DNA of 64,000 bases from JAKPQE01 sp041397845 (GTDB lineage: Bacteria; Pseudomonadota; Alphaproteobacteria; Rhizobiales; JAKPQE01). The stretch is taken from NCBI GenBank assembly GCA_041397845.1, contig JAWKVW010000016.1, positions 25,877 to 89,876 of the forward strand. Reading direction: 5' to 3'. The notes under the pieces were generated by a model. It was not told the origin of the DNA. It saw nothing but the letters and a program-made list of their open reading frames with translations, and did no database searches. The position numbers and the translations under genes are program-made. Positions 18,270-26,474 of this stretch are shown piece by piece. Position 1 is the first letter of the stretch. Each line of letters starts with the position of its first letter.

Positions 18270-19097
18270 TCAGACGAGGTCGGTGCTGCGGAAGCGCCAG
18301 AAGCCGATCCCCGCGAGCACGAGGCCGAGCACCGTCGGATAGACCAGCGACCAGACGATGTAGCCCGTGGTGCCGAAGGCATCGAGGATGACATAGGCCG
18401 ACGGGCCGAGCAGCACCAGGTCCGGGTCGAACAGCATCATCGCCGCCGTGCGGAACACCTGCATCGGATTGGCAAGGGCGATGCCGATGATCGTCTCGGG
18501 CGGAAGCTGCTCGCGCACCATGACGCCAAGCAGGATGAGGTCAAGGAAGAGCAGCAGCACCAGCCAGACGAGGAAGGCCGCGCCCTGGGCGACGTCGGTC
18601 GAGCGCGCGACGCTCGAGACCAGAAAACCGATGCCGAGGAAGCAGACGGAGAGCGAGATGAGCAGCGCCGAATAGTAGACGATCTGCTCGTAGGGAATAT
18701 CCGCCCCCTTCGCCGCGCCATAGGCAACCGCCGCCATCATGGCGAGGAACACCGGCAGGAACACGGAAAGGAACCGGCCGAGGAAGCGGCCCCAGTACCA
18801 GGCGCCGAGCGGCACCGGCATCGCCAGCATGTATTCGAAAATGCCGCTTTCCCGGTCGCCGGCAAGCGAGCGCACCGTCGTCAGCAGCACGAAGATCGGC
18901 AGGATCGCCATCGATAGCTGGATATAGGTGACGAGCAGCCGGCTGAGGCCGGTAAAGCCCATCACCCGCGACTCGGTCAGCCCGAACGCGAACAGCGCCA
19001 AGACGAGGCCGCCGAACACGAAGGCATAGACAAAGAACCAGCGCGCCCTCAGCGACTCGGTCAAATCGAGCCGGGCGGTCACCAACAGATTGCTCAA
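18270..19097 (-). CDS. nosY: NosY, nitrous oxide reductase maturation ABC permease
   Basis: Membrane part of the NosFY ABC transporter that, with NosD, supplies the sulfur species needed for the CuZ centre of NosZ. The 275-residue protein has six predicted membrane segments (first LVTARLDLTESLRARWFFVYA at the N-terminus) and matches NosY in size. The TTG start at 19097 is supported by AGGGAGAG upstream and by the TTGA overlap with the nosL stop codon. It is the last gene of the nos operon. Confidence 0.9.
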   Translation of the reverse strand: MSNLLVTARLDLTESLRARWFFVYAFVFGGLVLALFAFGLTESRVMGFTGLSRLLVTYIQLSMAILPIFVLLTTVRSLAGDRESGIFEYMLAMPVPLGAWYWGRFLGRFLSVFLPVFLAMMAAVAYGAAKGADIPYEQIVYYSALLISLSVCFLGIGFLVSSVARSTDVAQGAAFLVWLVLLLFLDLILLGVMVREQLPPETIIGIALANPMQVFRTAAMMLFDPDLVLLGPSAYVILDAFGTTGYIVWSLVYPTVLGLVLAGIGFWRFRSTDLV

Positions 19098-19597
19098 CGT
19101 TGCTCTCCCTGTGCGACGTCGGCGGGGTCGTGATTGCAAAGATGGGGAGAGCCCGCAACGACCACCCGCTTCGACATCTCCGCGAAGGTGACCGCTCCCG
19201 GTCGCGCATCGGCAACCGCACCGAATCCGAAAGCCATCGGGCTGACCTGATCGGTGAGGAAATATGCCGCCCGTGCGTCGAGCCAGGTCTTGCCGGTTTC
19301 CACATCCATGACGAAGAACTCGACGTCGGCATCGTCTTTCCACGGCTGTTCGTCGAGGAACAGCACGGCATCACCGATATCGTCGAAATTGAACGTCTTG
19401 TGCTTCGGCCCGCCTCTGATCTGCGCCGCAAAGCGCGGATCGGAAATGATCATCCGGCAATAGTCGCAGCCGTCGCGGCCAAACTTGACCGCAACAGGAC
19501 CGGTCTTTTCCTCGCTGTTGCAGCCGGCAACGCCGGCAAGAACGACGAAGGCCACAGCCTTGCCGCCCGCAACGAGAAATTCTCGGCGCTCGATCAT
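19094..19597 (-). CDS. nosL: NosL, copper-chaperone lipoprotein
   Basis: Periplasmic Cu(I)-binding lipoprotein that delivers copper to NosZ. The 167-residue protein has a lipobox ending VAGC (Cys26), the copper motif CDYCRMII and the conserved FDDIGDAVLFLDE and FLTDQVSPMAFGF segments of the NosL family. Its TGA overlaps the TTG start of nosY, and it follows nosF. Gene order F-L-Y differs from the F-Y-L order usual in proteobacterial clade I clusters. Confidence 0.93.
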   Translation of the reverse strand: MIERREFLVAGGKAVAFVVLAGVAGCNSEEKTGPVAVKFGRDGCDYCRMIISDPRFAAQIRGGPKHKTFNFDDIGDAVLFLDEQPWKDDADVEFFVMDVETGKTWLDARAAYFLTDQVSPMAFGFGAVADARPGAVTFAEMSKRVVVAGSPHLCNHDPADVAQGEQR

Positions 19598-19659
19598 CGC
19601 CAGTCGTCTCCCTCGGACATACCCGCCAGAGCCCGAAGGCTGCAGCGGCCGATCCGCGT

Positions 19660-20553
19660 TCAGTTCACCGTCTCCCCGGCACCCGGAGAGCCGCCGCTCG
19701 AGCGCGCCTTGTCGACGAGCTCGATATCGGCAAGCAGGCCCGCATAGCGCGCCAGCATGCCAAGGAAGCGCATCCGATCAGGTCCTGCGACTTCGCCCCG
19801 CCAGACCCGGTCATCCTCGCTGCCGGAAAAACCCCATTCCGCAATCGCCCGCGCAAAGGCGGTGTCGCTGCGCGCCGCCACAAGGCGGCATTCCTGCACC
19901 GCCGACGCATCGCCGGCATCCTCGACCCGATCGTCCAGCACCACCCGGCCGCGGTCGACTTCCACCACCCGATTGACGAGACCGGAAATCTCGTCGAGGC
20001 GGTGCGAGGAAATGATCATCGGGATGTCCGCCCGCTCGGCGAGCAGCCCGAACAGCACCCGCCGCGCGGCAGGATCGAGGTTGGCCGTCGGCTCGTCGAG
20101 GATCAGCATCCTGACCGGCCGGCCGAGCGCGATGGCAACGAGGATCTTCTGCTTCTGGCCGCCCGACAGCTTGAAGAACGGCCGGCTGCCGATTTCCTCG
20201 AGGTCGAGGCCGAGCGCCTCGGCGATCCGGCCGATCTCCGCCCGGTCGCCATCGCAGACCGCCGCCGCAAACCGCACGAGATCGCGCACCGGCATCTTCA
20301 GCGGCGGCGGCAACTGCGGCACGAAGCCGATGTCGCCAAGCACCGCATGCCTGTCCGAGCGCGGCTCCTTGCCGTTGACGCGGATCGAGCCGCCATGGGT
20401 GTATTCGCCAAGCAGGCAGCGGATCAGCGTCGTCTTGCCGGCGCCGTTCGAGCCGATGAGCGCGATCCGGTCGCCGTCCTCGATCTTCAGCGACAGCGCA
20501 TCGAGCACCCGCGTGCGGCGAAAAACCTTGGTGACGGCTTCGATTTCGATCAC
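19660..20553 (-). CDS. nosF: NosF, ABC ATPase of nitrous oxide reductase maturation
   Basis: ATPase partner of NosY. The 297-residue protein has Walker A GSNGAGKTT, the Q-loop in FVPQLPPP, signature LSGGQKQKI, Walker B MLILDEPTANLD and the H-loop in IISSHRLDE. The C-terminal ~80 residues are specific to NosF. The start is GTG at 20553, overlapping the TGA of nosH as GTGA, which fixes it by translational coupling. Confidence 0.92.
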   Translation of the reverse strand: MIEIEAVTKVFRRTRVLDALSLKIEDGDRIALIGSNGAGKTTLIRCLLGEYTHGGSIRVNGKEPRSDRHAVLGDIGFVPQLPPPLKMPVRDLVRFAAAVCDGDRAEIGRIAEALGLDLEEIGSRPFFKLSGGQKQKILVAIALGRPVRMLILDEPTANLDPAARRVLFGLLAERADIPMIISSHRLDEISGLVNRVVEVDRGRVVLDDRVEDAGDASAVQECRLVAARSDTAFARAIAEWGFSGSEDDRVWRGEVAGPDRMRFLGMLARYAGLLADIELVDKARSSGGSPGAGETVN

Positions 20554-21518
20554 AGCAGGTCTCCGAGGCCCTTGATCTTGAAGTTCAGCGCGCCCGTCGG
20601 GCAGGCTTCGATGCACATGCCGCAACGGGTGCAGTCGGCGCCGATCGCCAGTCTGACATCCGCCGCCCGGCCCTTCTTGGTGATCTCGAGCACATGCGGC
20701 ACGAGGCAGACCTTGCGGCATTCGCCCTCATGCAGGCAGTTCTCGAGCTTGTATTCCACATGGATCGGCGAGGTGCTGCCGACGAGACCGTAGGTGAGGC
20801 CGATCGGACAGATATACCGGCACCAGAACCGGCGGATATAGAAAATCTCGATGACAAGCAGAACACCGACCCACACGAGGGCGAGCCCGCCGCCATAGAT
20901 GAGCGCGCGCGACAGGATGCCGACCGGCGAAATCGTCTCGAACACCGTGTAGCCGGTAACGAACGCCAGCACCGCGAACACCAGCCAGAGCACGATCCTG
21001 AGACGCCGGTCGAGCGGATGATCCTCGACGATTTTCTTGTCGGCGAGCTTCAGGTGAACCATCTCGGCAAATTCGGCGACGAGGTGATAGGGGCAGGCCC
21101 ACGAGCAGAACGATCGCCCGCCGGCCAGCCACCACAGGAAGCCCACCGTCACGATGCCGATGACGAGATTGATGAGGATTTCCTTCTGCGCCAGCACCAC
21201 CTGCAGCGCCGCGTTCAGGTCGGCCATGTGGAAGCCGACGAAGCGTGATGCCGTCAGCGCGCCCTCGACGAGCTGCACGTCGAACCAGTAGGAAATGACG
21301 AACAGCAGATTGATGAGGATGATCGACGACCAGCGCCATTTGCGCCACTTGTAGCTCGTCTTCTTGTGGGCGAGCTCCTCGCGGATCGCCGCGACGCGCA
21401 GGCGCCGCTGCTCCGGCTCCGCCTTGAAGTCGTGCTGCGCCTTGGCCGCTTCGGTGTAGTCGAGGCGGCTCGGCTCGGCACCGAGCATCATGCGGATGGA
21501 TTCCAGCCAGTACCTCAT
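20550..21518 (-). CDS. nosH: NosH, NapH-like iron-sulfur quinol dehydrogenase membrane subunit
   Basis: Membrane protein with four or five helices, NapH/CcoG-like polyferredoxin motifs (CSWACPYH, CRYICPIG) and C-terminal ferredoxin clusters (CTRCGMCIEACP). Together with NosG it is expected to oxidise menaquinol and pass electrons to the nos cytochromes. The 322-residue product begins about 100 residues before the first helix. The ATG at 21518 overlaps the nosG TGA. NosGH sets are a hallmark of atypical nos clusters and replace the NosR flavoprotein. Confidence 0.88.
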   Translation of the reverse strand: MRYWLESIRMMLGAEPSRLDYTEAAKAQHDFKAEPEQRRLRVAAIREELAHKKTSYKWRKWRWSSIILINLLFVISYWFDVQLVEGALTASRFVGFHMADLNAALQVVLAQKEILINLVIGIVTVGFLWWLAGGRSFCSWACPYHLVAEFAEMVHLKLADKKIVEDHPLDRRLRIVLWLVFAVLAFVTGYTVFETISPVGILSRALIYGGGLALVWVGVLLVIEIFYIRRFWCRYICPIGLTYGLVGSTSPIHVEYKLENCLHEGECRKVCLVPHVLEITKKGRAADVRLAIGADCTRCGMCIEACPTGALNFKIKGLGDLL

Positions 21519-22246
21519 GCCGCCCCCCACACCTTGCGCTCGTCGATGACGATGCAGGCCGGCTCGACCGGACAGATCATCTCGCACATGCCGCAGCCGA
21601 CGCAGGCCTCATGGACGACCGGCGTGCGCCGCTTGTCGGCCGGATCGTCCGACACCGGCTCCATCGAGATGGCGTTCTCGATCGGGCATTCCCGCACGCA
21701 GAGATCGCAAAGCTCGAGCTCGTAGGGGTGATCCGCGATCGCGATCGGCGTCCAGCGGTCGACCTCGACATAACGGTGCAGGCCGGTGTCGCGCGCTGCG
21801 CCTTTGAAGCCTTCGCCCTTGCGGGCCAGACAGGCATCCGGCCGGTCGAGCCGGGCAAGGCCCATGCGCACCTGTTCCTTCTTGTCGATCTCGTGCGTCA
21901 GCGCCCCGGTCGGGCAGGCAAGCACGCACTGCACCGCGTCGCAGGAGAAATCACAGGCCTGCGCCCGCGCGTCGATATAGGGAACGCCGATGCCGAAACC
22001 GTCGGTGACGCCGGCCAGCTTGATCGCCTCGACCGGGCAGACCTGGACGCACTGGCCGCACTTGATGCAGGACGCAAGGAAAGCCTTCTCGGCGAGCGCC
22101 CCGGGCGGCCGGAGGCGCGCCGCCAGCGTCTTCAGAATCGGAATGTAGCCGGTCAGCGAGAGCGCCACGGTCGCCGATCCGGCGAGCGCCGACAGAAGCA
22201 GCGTGCGCCGCTCTCTCTGTTGCTTGGGAGTGAGTTGCTTTGCCAT
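21515..22246 (-). CDS. nosG: NosG, NapG-like four-cluster ferredoxin
   Basis: A 243-residue periplasmic-side ferredoxin with an N-terminal membrane or Tat-like segment (RRTLLLSALAGSATVALSL) and four Cys-rich [4Fe-4S] motifs: CIKCGQCVQVCP, C-X3-C-X3-C in CDFSCDAVQCVLACP, CDLCVRECP and CVGCGMCEMICP. It forms the electron-transfer partner of NosH. It lies between nosD and nosH; the end overlaps nosH by an ATGA, and a 30-base gap separates it from nosD. Confidence 0.88.
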   Translation of the reverse strand: MAKQLTPKQQRERRTLLLSALAGSATVALSLTGYIPILKTLAARLRPPGALAEKAFLASCIKCGQCVQVCPVEAIKLAGVTDGFGIGVPYIDARAQACDFSCDAVQCVLACPTGALTHEIDKKEQVRMGLARLDRPDACLARKGEGFKGAARDTGLHRYVEVDRWTPIAIADHPYELELCDLCVRECPIENAISMEPVSDDPADKRRTPVVHEACVGCGMCEMICPVEPACIVIDERKVWGAA

Positions 22247-22276
22247 CTTGCTTTCCCGCGGTGCTGAAAGAGGCGG

Positions 22277-23596
22277 TCAGTCCGATTCGAGGCCGAACGG
22301 ATTGACCCGCTCCTTCTTGGCATCCTGTGCCGCATCCTTGCGCGGGCCGACATCGGCCAGCACATGCGGCTTGGCATCCGTGAGCATCACGATCGGCTCG
22401 GTGAACGGCGCCAGCCGCTCCAGCAGATCGAGTGCCGAGAGCAGCGGCGTGCCCTTGAAGAAAGCCGCATTGGGAACGTCCATCCACAGCCGGTCGGCAT
22501 AGACCATCATGGTGTAGGGCTTGTCGCCGACACCGTCATGGTCCCGATCGAAGCCCTCGTAGTCGTCCCAGTGATTGCTTTCCCAGGTATTGCGCGCCGC
22601 GCCGGCGTATTCGTTTACCGAAACCTGCCGGATGTTGTTCGAGAAGTCGTTCCCCTCGAAGATATTGCCGATCCAGTCGTTGAGAAACAGCACGCCCGTC
22701 GAGTTGAACGCGATTTCGTTGCGCAGGATCCGGTTCGTCGTCTCCGGCTGGAACGGCGACACGTCGAGATAGATGCCGGTCGCGTTGTAGAGGATCTCGT
22801 TGTCGGTGATCTCGACGTTCGAGGTCTCCTTCAGGCCGACGCCGACGCCGGTCGGTCCGAGCGCCTTGAACAGGCGATTGCCGCGCACGACGATGTCGTC
22901 CGAATACATCAGGAAGATGCCGACCGAATTGCCGTCGATCGTATTGCCCTCGACGAGATTGTACTTCGAATACATGAAGTGCAGGCCATAGCGGCCGCCG
23001 CTGATGCGGTTGCGCGCCAGCGTGTTGGCCTCCGAGTACCAGACCACCATGTCGCGTGAGCCGGAGACCGTGTTCTCCTCGATCACGTTGTACCGGCTGT
23101 ACCAGAGCCGCACCGCATCGCCCTTGACGCCAAGGCCGCTGTCGGCCTTCGAGGTGATGAGGTTGCGCCGCACGACATTGCTGTCCGACTGCTGCAGGTC
23201 GACCCCGAACAGGCAATCCTCGATGACGAGGTCCTTGACGTTGTTGGAATCGCCCTCGACCCGCACGCCCGCATCGATGTCGTTGTGCGACTCGCCCGAT
23301 CCGATGATCCGGACGCCCCGGATGGTCGCGTTGTCCGTCTGCAGCGTCACGACCGTGCCCTTGCCACCGCCGTCGATCGTCACCGCGCCGCCGCCGTCAA
23401 CCAGCATCGGCTTGGTCACCACCACCGGCCCGGCATAGATGCCCGGCTCGAGCAGCAGCACTTCATTTTCCTCGGCCGCATCAAGAAGCGGCTGCAACTG
23501 GCGGATTTCCGCCGTTGGCGAGGGCGCCGCAACGGCCGCGGCCGCGCCAAGCGCCGCGACCGCAAGGGATGCAAGGAACCGTGAGCCGCCAGGCAT
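22277..23596 (-). CDS. nosD: NosD, periplasmic beta-helix maturation protein
   Basis: Exported protein required to build the CuZ centre of NosZ. The 439-residue product has a Sec signal (about 1-24) and then successive right-handed beta-helix turns of the pectate-lyase/CASH type rich in N-X-I/V-X-x-N (for instance NVVRRNLITSK, YNVIEENTVSG, NTLARNRISGG, DIVVRGNRLF). The C-terminal region holds NHWDDYEGFDRDHDGVGDKPY, a strongly conserved NosD segment with an Asp-rich loop. The ATG at 23596 follows GAGGAGA, 11 bases after the nosB stop codon. Confidence 0.93.
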   Translation of the reverse strand: MPGGSRFLASLAVAALGAAAAVAAPSPTAEIRQLQPLLDAAEENEVLLLEPGIYAGPVVVTKPMLVDGGGAVTIDGGGKGTVVTLQTDNATIRGVRIIGSGESHNDIDAGVRVEGDSNNVKDLVIEDCLFGVDLQQSDSNVVRRNLITSKADSGLGVKGDAVRLWYSRYNVIEENTVSGSRDMVVWYSEANTLARNRISGGRYGLHFMYSKYNLVEGNTIDGNSVGIFLMYSDDIVVRGNRLFKALGPTGVGVGLKETSNVEITDNEILYNATGIYLDVSPFQPETTNRILRNEIAFNSTGVLFLNDWIGNIFEGNDFSNNIRQVSVNEYAGAARNTWESNHWDDYEGFDRDHDGVGDKPYTMMVYADRLWMDVPNAAFFKGTPLLSALDLLERLAPFTEPIVMLTDAKPHVLADVGPRKDAAQDAKKERVNPFGLESD

Positions 23597-23607
23597 CGTC
23601 GGTCTCC

Positions 23608-24803
23608 TCAGGCCTCGCCGCTCTTTTCCGCCCGAAGCGACTTCAGGCGGATGAGCGCGGCCAGCGCCAGGAGCACCGAGAACGCCAGCATCAGGCCGAA
23701 GCCGATGTTCGGGTAGGAATGCGTGGCGAACTGCGCCACCTTGCCCTGGCCGAACACGGTCGGCATGAACGGCTTCAGCGTGAAGGCGCCCATCTCGTTG
23801 AGGCTGTGGCCATACCACCAGAGCCAGGCCGAGTATTCGATGATGAAGAACACCGGCAGCATGATCGGCACGACGACCAGCAGCCAGTAAAGCAGGCTGC
23901 CCGTGCGCCAGGCCGCGATGAGGAGGAACACCATCGCGCCGAGCACCACCCAGAAGAGGGCCTTGGCCACGAGGTCGGTGGTCGCCACCATCGGGTTGAT
24001 TTCCACCGGATTGTTGAACCAGCGCCCGAGGCTCTTCTCATAGTGCCATCTCAGTACCTGGAGATTGCTGCCGTTCCAGGCTTCCTGTTCGGCCGTCGGC
24101 TTGCGCTTCTGGTCGTTCTCGAACGAGGACTTGATGGCGATGATGTTGTCGGCCTTGCTCTTTTCGGTCGCAACCGTGATTGCCTTCTTTTCCGTTCCCT
24201 CGTTCGCGTTCTGGCGCATCGCGCGGCGCAGTTCGGCAACGATCGGATGAAGGTTCTCTTCCTCCGCCGCTTCCTTCTCGAACTCGGTCTGGTCGAGCGA
24301 CGTCACCATCGCCGCGACATAGCCCTGACTCTGGTAGTCGATGCCGTCCTTGCCGTACATCGTCATGTACATCCACACGGCAATGCCGCCGAAGCCGACC
24401 GCCATGACCCCGACCCGCGCTTTCGGATTGCGGATCATGAAGCCGACGAGCATCACCCCGAGCAGCGACAGCAGGAACGGCGAATAGGCCTTCTCGATGA
24501 CGCCGCCGGCCGCGATCGGATACATGCCGACGAAATGGTTGATGGTGTCCATCTCGTGCACGCAGTCGAGCACGACGTCCTCGTCGATCTCGGCCTTGTC
24601 CACCTTGCGGCAGCCGTTGAAGACGCCGTTCATGTGGAAATTGATGCGCACGCCGTCCGGAAAAGCCTCCGGCGGATAGTTCGGCGCCGTCAGCGCCACC
24701 CACCATGTGGGAACGAAATAGATGGCAACGAGGAGGATGGCGATTGCCGCGGCCGTCGTGAAGACGACGACTGCCTGCGCTTGGTCTGCGACTTAGAAGT
24801 CAT
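23608..24803 (-). CDS. nosB: NosB-like membrane protein, frameshifted near its start
   Basis: A membrane protein of unknown function that in atypical nos clusters lies between nosZ and nosD. It has an N-terminal helix (VVVFTTAAAIAILLVAIYF), then the conserved exported segment WWVALTAPNYPPEAFPDG with FHMNGVFNGC, a Cys in VVLDCVHEMDTINHF, three central and two C-terminal helices. The first ~10 codons from ATG 24803 (MTSKSQTKRR) are in a different frame from the rest; one base appears missing near 24775. From 24699 the frame is open. Whether the shift is real is unknown. The name NosB rests on position and topology, not on a tested match. Confidence 0.7.
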
Positions 24804-24870
24804 GGGAGTACCAGCCGCTGGCCCGCCTTCGAGCGGGCCGTCCGTCAGCGCATGAAATGATCGTTGCCGA

Positions 24871-25619
24871 TCAATCGAAATCCGGATTGATGTAGCCGAC
24901 CGGGGCGAGCATCTCCGCGTCCGGCTTCAACCGCACACGTCGAGCACCGCCTTCGGTGTCCTGCTCGGTGAAGTCGTTGATCTGCTTCACCATATCCGGA
25001 TTGGTTGCGCCGTTTGCCTTCCTTTGATCCAGACGAACTGGCGCAGCAGATATTCGCAATGCTGGCCCTGATGCGCGGATAGAACTTCTCGTTGTCGCCC
25101 TGGCCCTGATCGCCATGGCAGCGCACGCAGTTGTCCTTGTAGAGCTGCGCACCATGCTCGAGGTCGTCACCGGCGCCGACGCCCGGCTCCGGGTTCATCT
25201 TCATGTGCGAGATGTAGTAGGAAACGGCCGCGATCGCATAGGGGCCACCGCCGACTTCCGGCGCCACGGCCTTCGATCTCCTTGGGCAGCGCGAACGGAT
25301 ACATCGTCGGATTGTCGCGGTTGAGCGCGCGTGAATGTCGGCGAGTTGCTTGATGATGACTTCCGGACGCTGGCCGGCACCTGCGGAAGGTGCCGATCGG
25401 CCGAGCCCCGCCTTCCGGCATGTGGCATGCCGAGCAGACCAAACACCGCAAGACCGTCCGCCCTCGAGCTCTTCCTGGCGTCTTGTCCTTGAACGTCTGA
25501 TAGGCCACCGTCGCTTCATCCTGCCTCCGCCACCGCCTTCGTTCCAGGCCTTGGCTGCGGAACCGTGAGCGCCATGGCGCCGGCGGCTGCGAGAAGTGCA
25601 CCTTGCTGCTCTTGATCAT
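24871..25619 (-). pseudogene. nosC1: NosC1-like diheme cytochrome c, multiple frameshifts
   Basis: Pieces in all three frames together spell a diheme periplasmic cytochrome c: a signal with LLAAAGAMALTVPQP, heme motif CSACH in VCSACHMPEGG, then PEVIIKQLADIHAR, EVGGGPYAIAAVSYYISHM, the second heme motif CVRCH in DNCVRCHGDQGQGDNEKF, and a C-terminus ending APVGYINPDFD. At least four single-base shifts are needed. The ATG at 25619 lies 3 bases after the inferred stop of the preceding cytochrome. It should pass electrons from NosGH to NosZ. The conserved pieces argue for sequence error or very recent loss. Confidence 0.7.
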
Positions 25620-25622
25620 TGT

Positions 25623-26397
25623 TCAGTCCTCGGTTCGGTCCAGCCCGCTTGGTTCCGGGGGGATCAGGGCTGGTTGGTGGTCGATCTGCGAGAGGTAGCG
25701 TCGGCAATGCGCCCGATCGTCTCGTCGTCGAGCTTTTTCACGAATGGCAACATCAGCTTGGATGAGCCATTGTTGCGCACGCCGTCACGCATGTCCTTGA
25801 TCTGAATCGCGATGTAGGACGCCTTCTGGCCTGCGATAAAGGGATAGAGCGGCGACGTCGGCTTCTTGCTGTCGATGCCGTGACAGGTCTGGCACTTGCC
25901 CTTCTTGTAGTCCTCTGCGCCCTGCGCAAGGCGGGGTCAGCATCGATCGGCGCCTCGGGCGCTCTCGGCGAGGCCGGCTGCAGCGAGGTAAGCCAGGACA
26001 CGATATCCCGACCTCGTCGTCGGTGATGCGCCGCTCGCCGGCCGGCGAAACGAGTGCGCCCTTCATGCCGTCGGTGCGCGGATTGCCGGTCGCATCGGGG
26101 CTGCCGACGCGCTTGCCCCCGAGAATGTCGGCACCTGGCGGAGCATGTATCCGACTGGCCGGCAACGTTCGGGTAGTCCTGGATCGCAAGCACGCCGCCC
26201 TTGCCATGGCAGGCAATGCAGGTCTTGCGCAGATAAAGCTTCTCGCCCGGATGCTTTTCCTTCTTGGCAGGTGCCGCCTCGGCACCGGCAGCGGCCGGCT
26301 CGCCAGCCGGTGCGGTCTGCGCAAGGGCGATGGAGGGCAGCGCCACGCCGATCATCGCGGCAAGGGCAAGGCTCGAAAAGCGTCGAATTCCGGTCAT
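25623..26397 (-). pseudogene. nosC2: NosC2-like diheme cytochrome c, multiple frameshifts
   Basis: Starting at ATG 26397 the frame gives a Sec signal (LALAAMIGVALPSIALAQ), an Ala/Pro-rich linker and heme motif CIACH in KTCIACHGKGG, then YPNVAGQSDT. The reading then has to change frame to follow ILGGKRVGSPDATGNPRTDG, IVSWLTSLQPA, CQTCHGIDSKKP (second heme), SYIAIQIKDMRDGVRNN and KLDDETIGRIADYLSQID. Four or more single-base shifts are involved. The conceptual product is a diheme cytochrome of about 250 residues. It lies directly after nosZ, separated by a strong hairpin. Confidence 0.7.
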
Positions 26398-26424
26398 CGT
26401 CTCTGGTTCCTTGTTCTTAGGAGA

Positions 26425-26450
26425 GAAGGGGGCGGTTGCCCGCCCCCTTC
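26425..26450 (-). terminator. Hairpin between nosZ and nosC2 (attenuator or processing site)
   Basis: A perfect 11-bp stem GAAGGGGGCGG/CCGCCCCCTTC closed by a four-base loop, 25 bases after the nosZ stop. Only a weak pyrimidine tract (TCTCCT) follows on the minus strand. It probably stabilises nosZ mRNA or ends part of the transcripts, giving more NosZ than accessory proteins. Confidence 0.6.
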
Positions 26451-26474
26451 CCGGCATTCCGCCAGAGCGGACGA

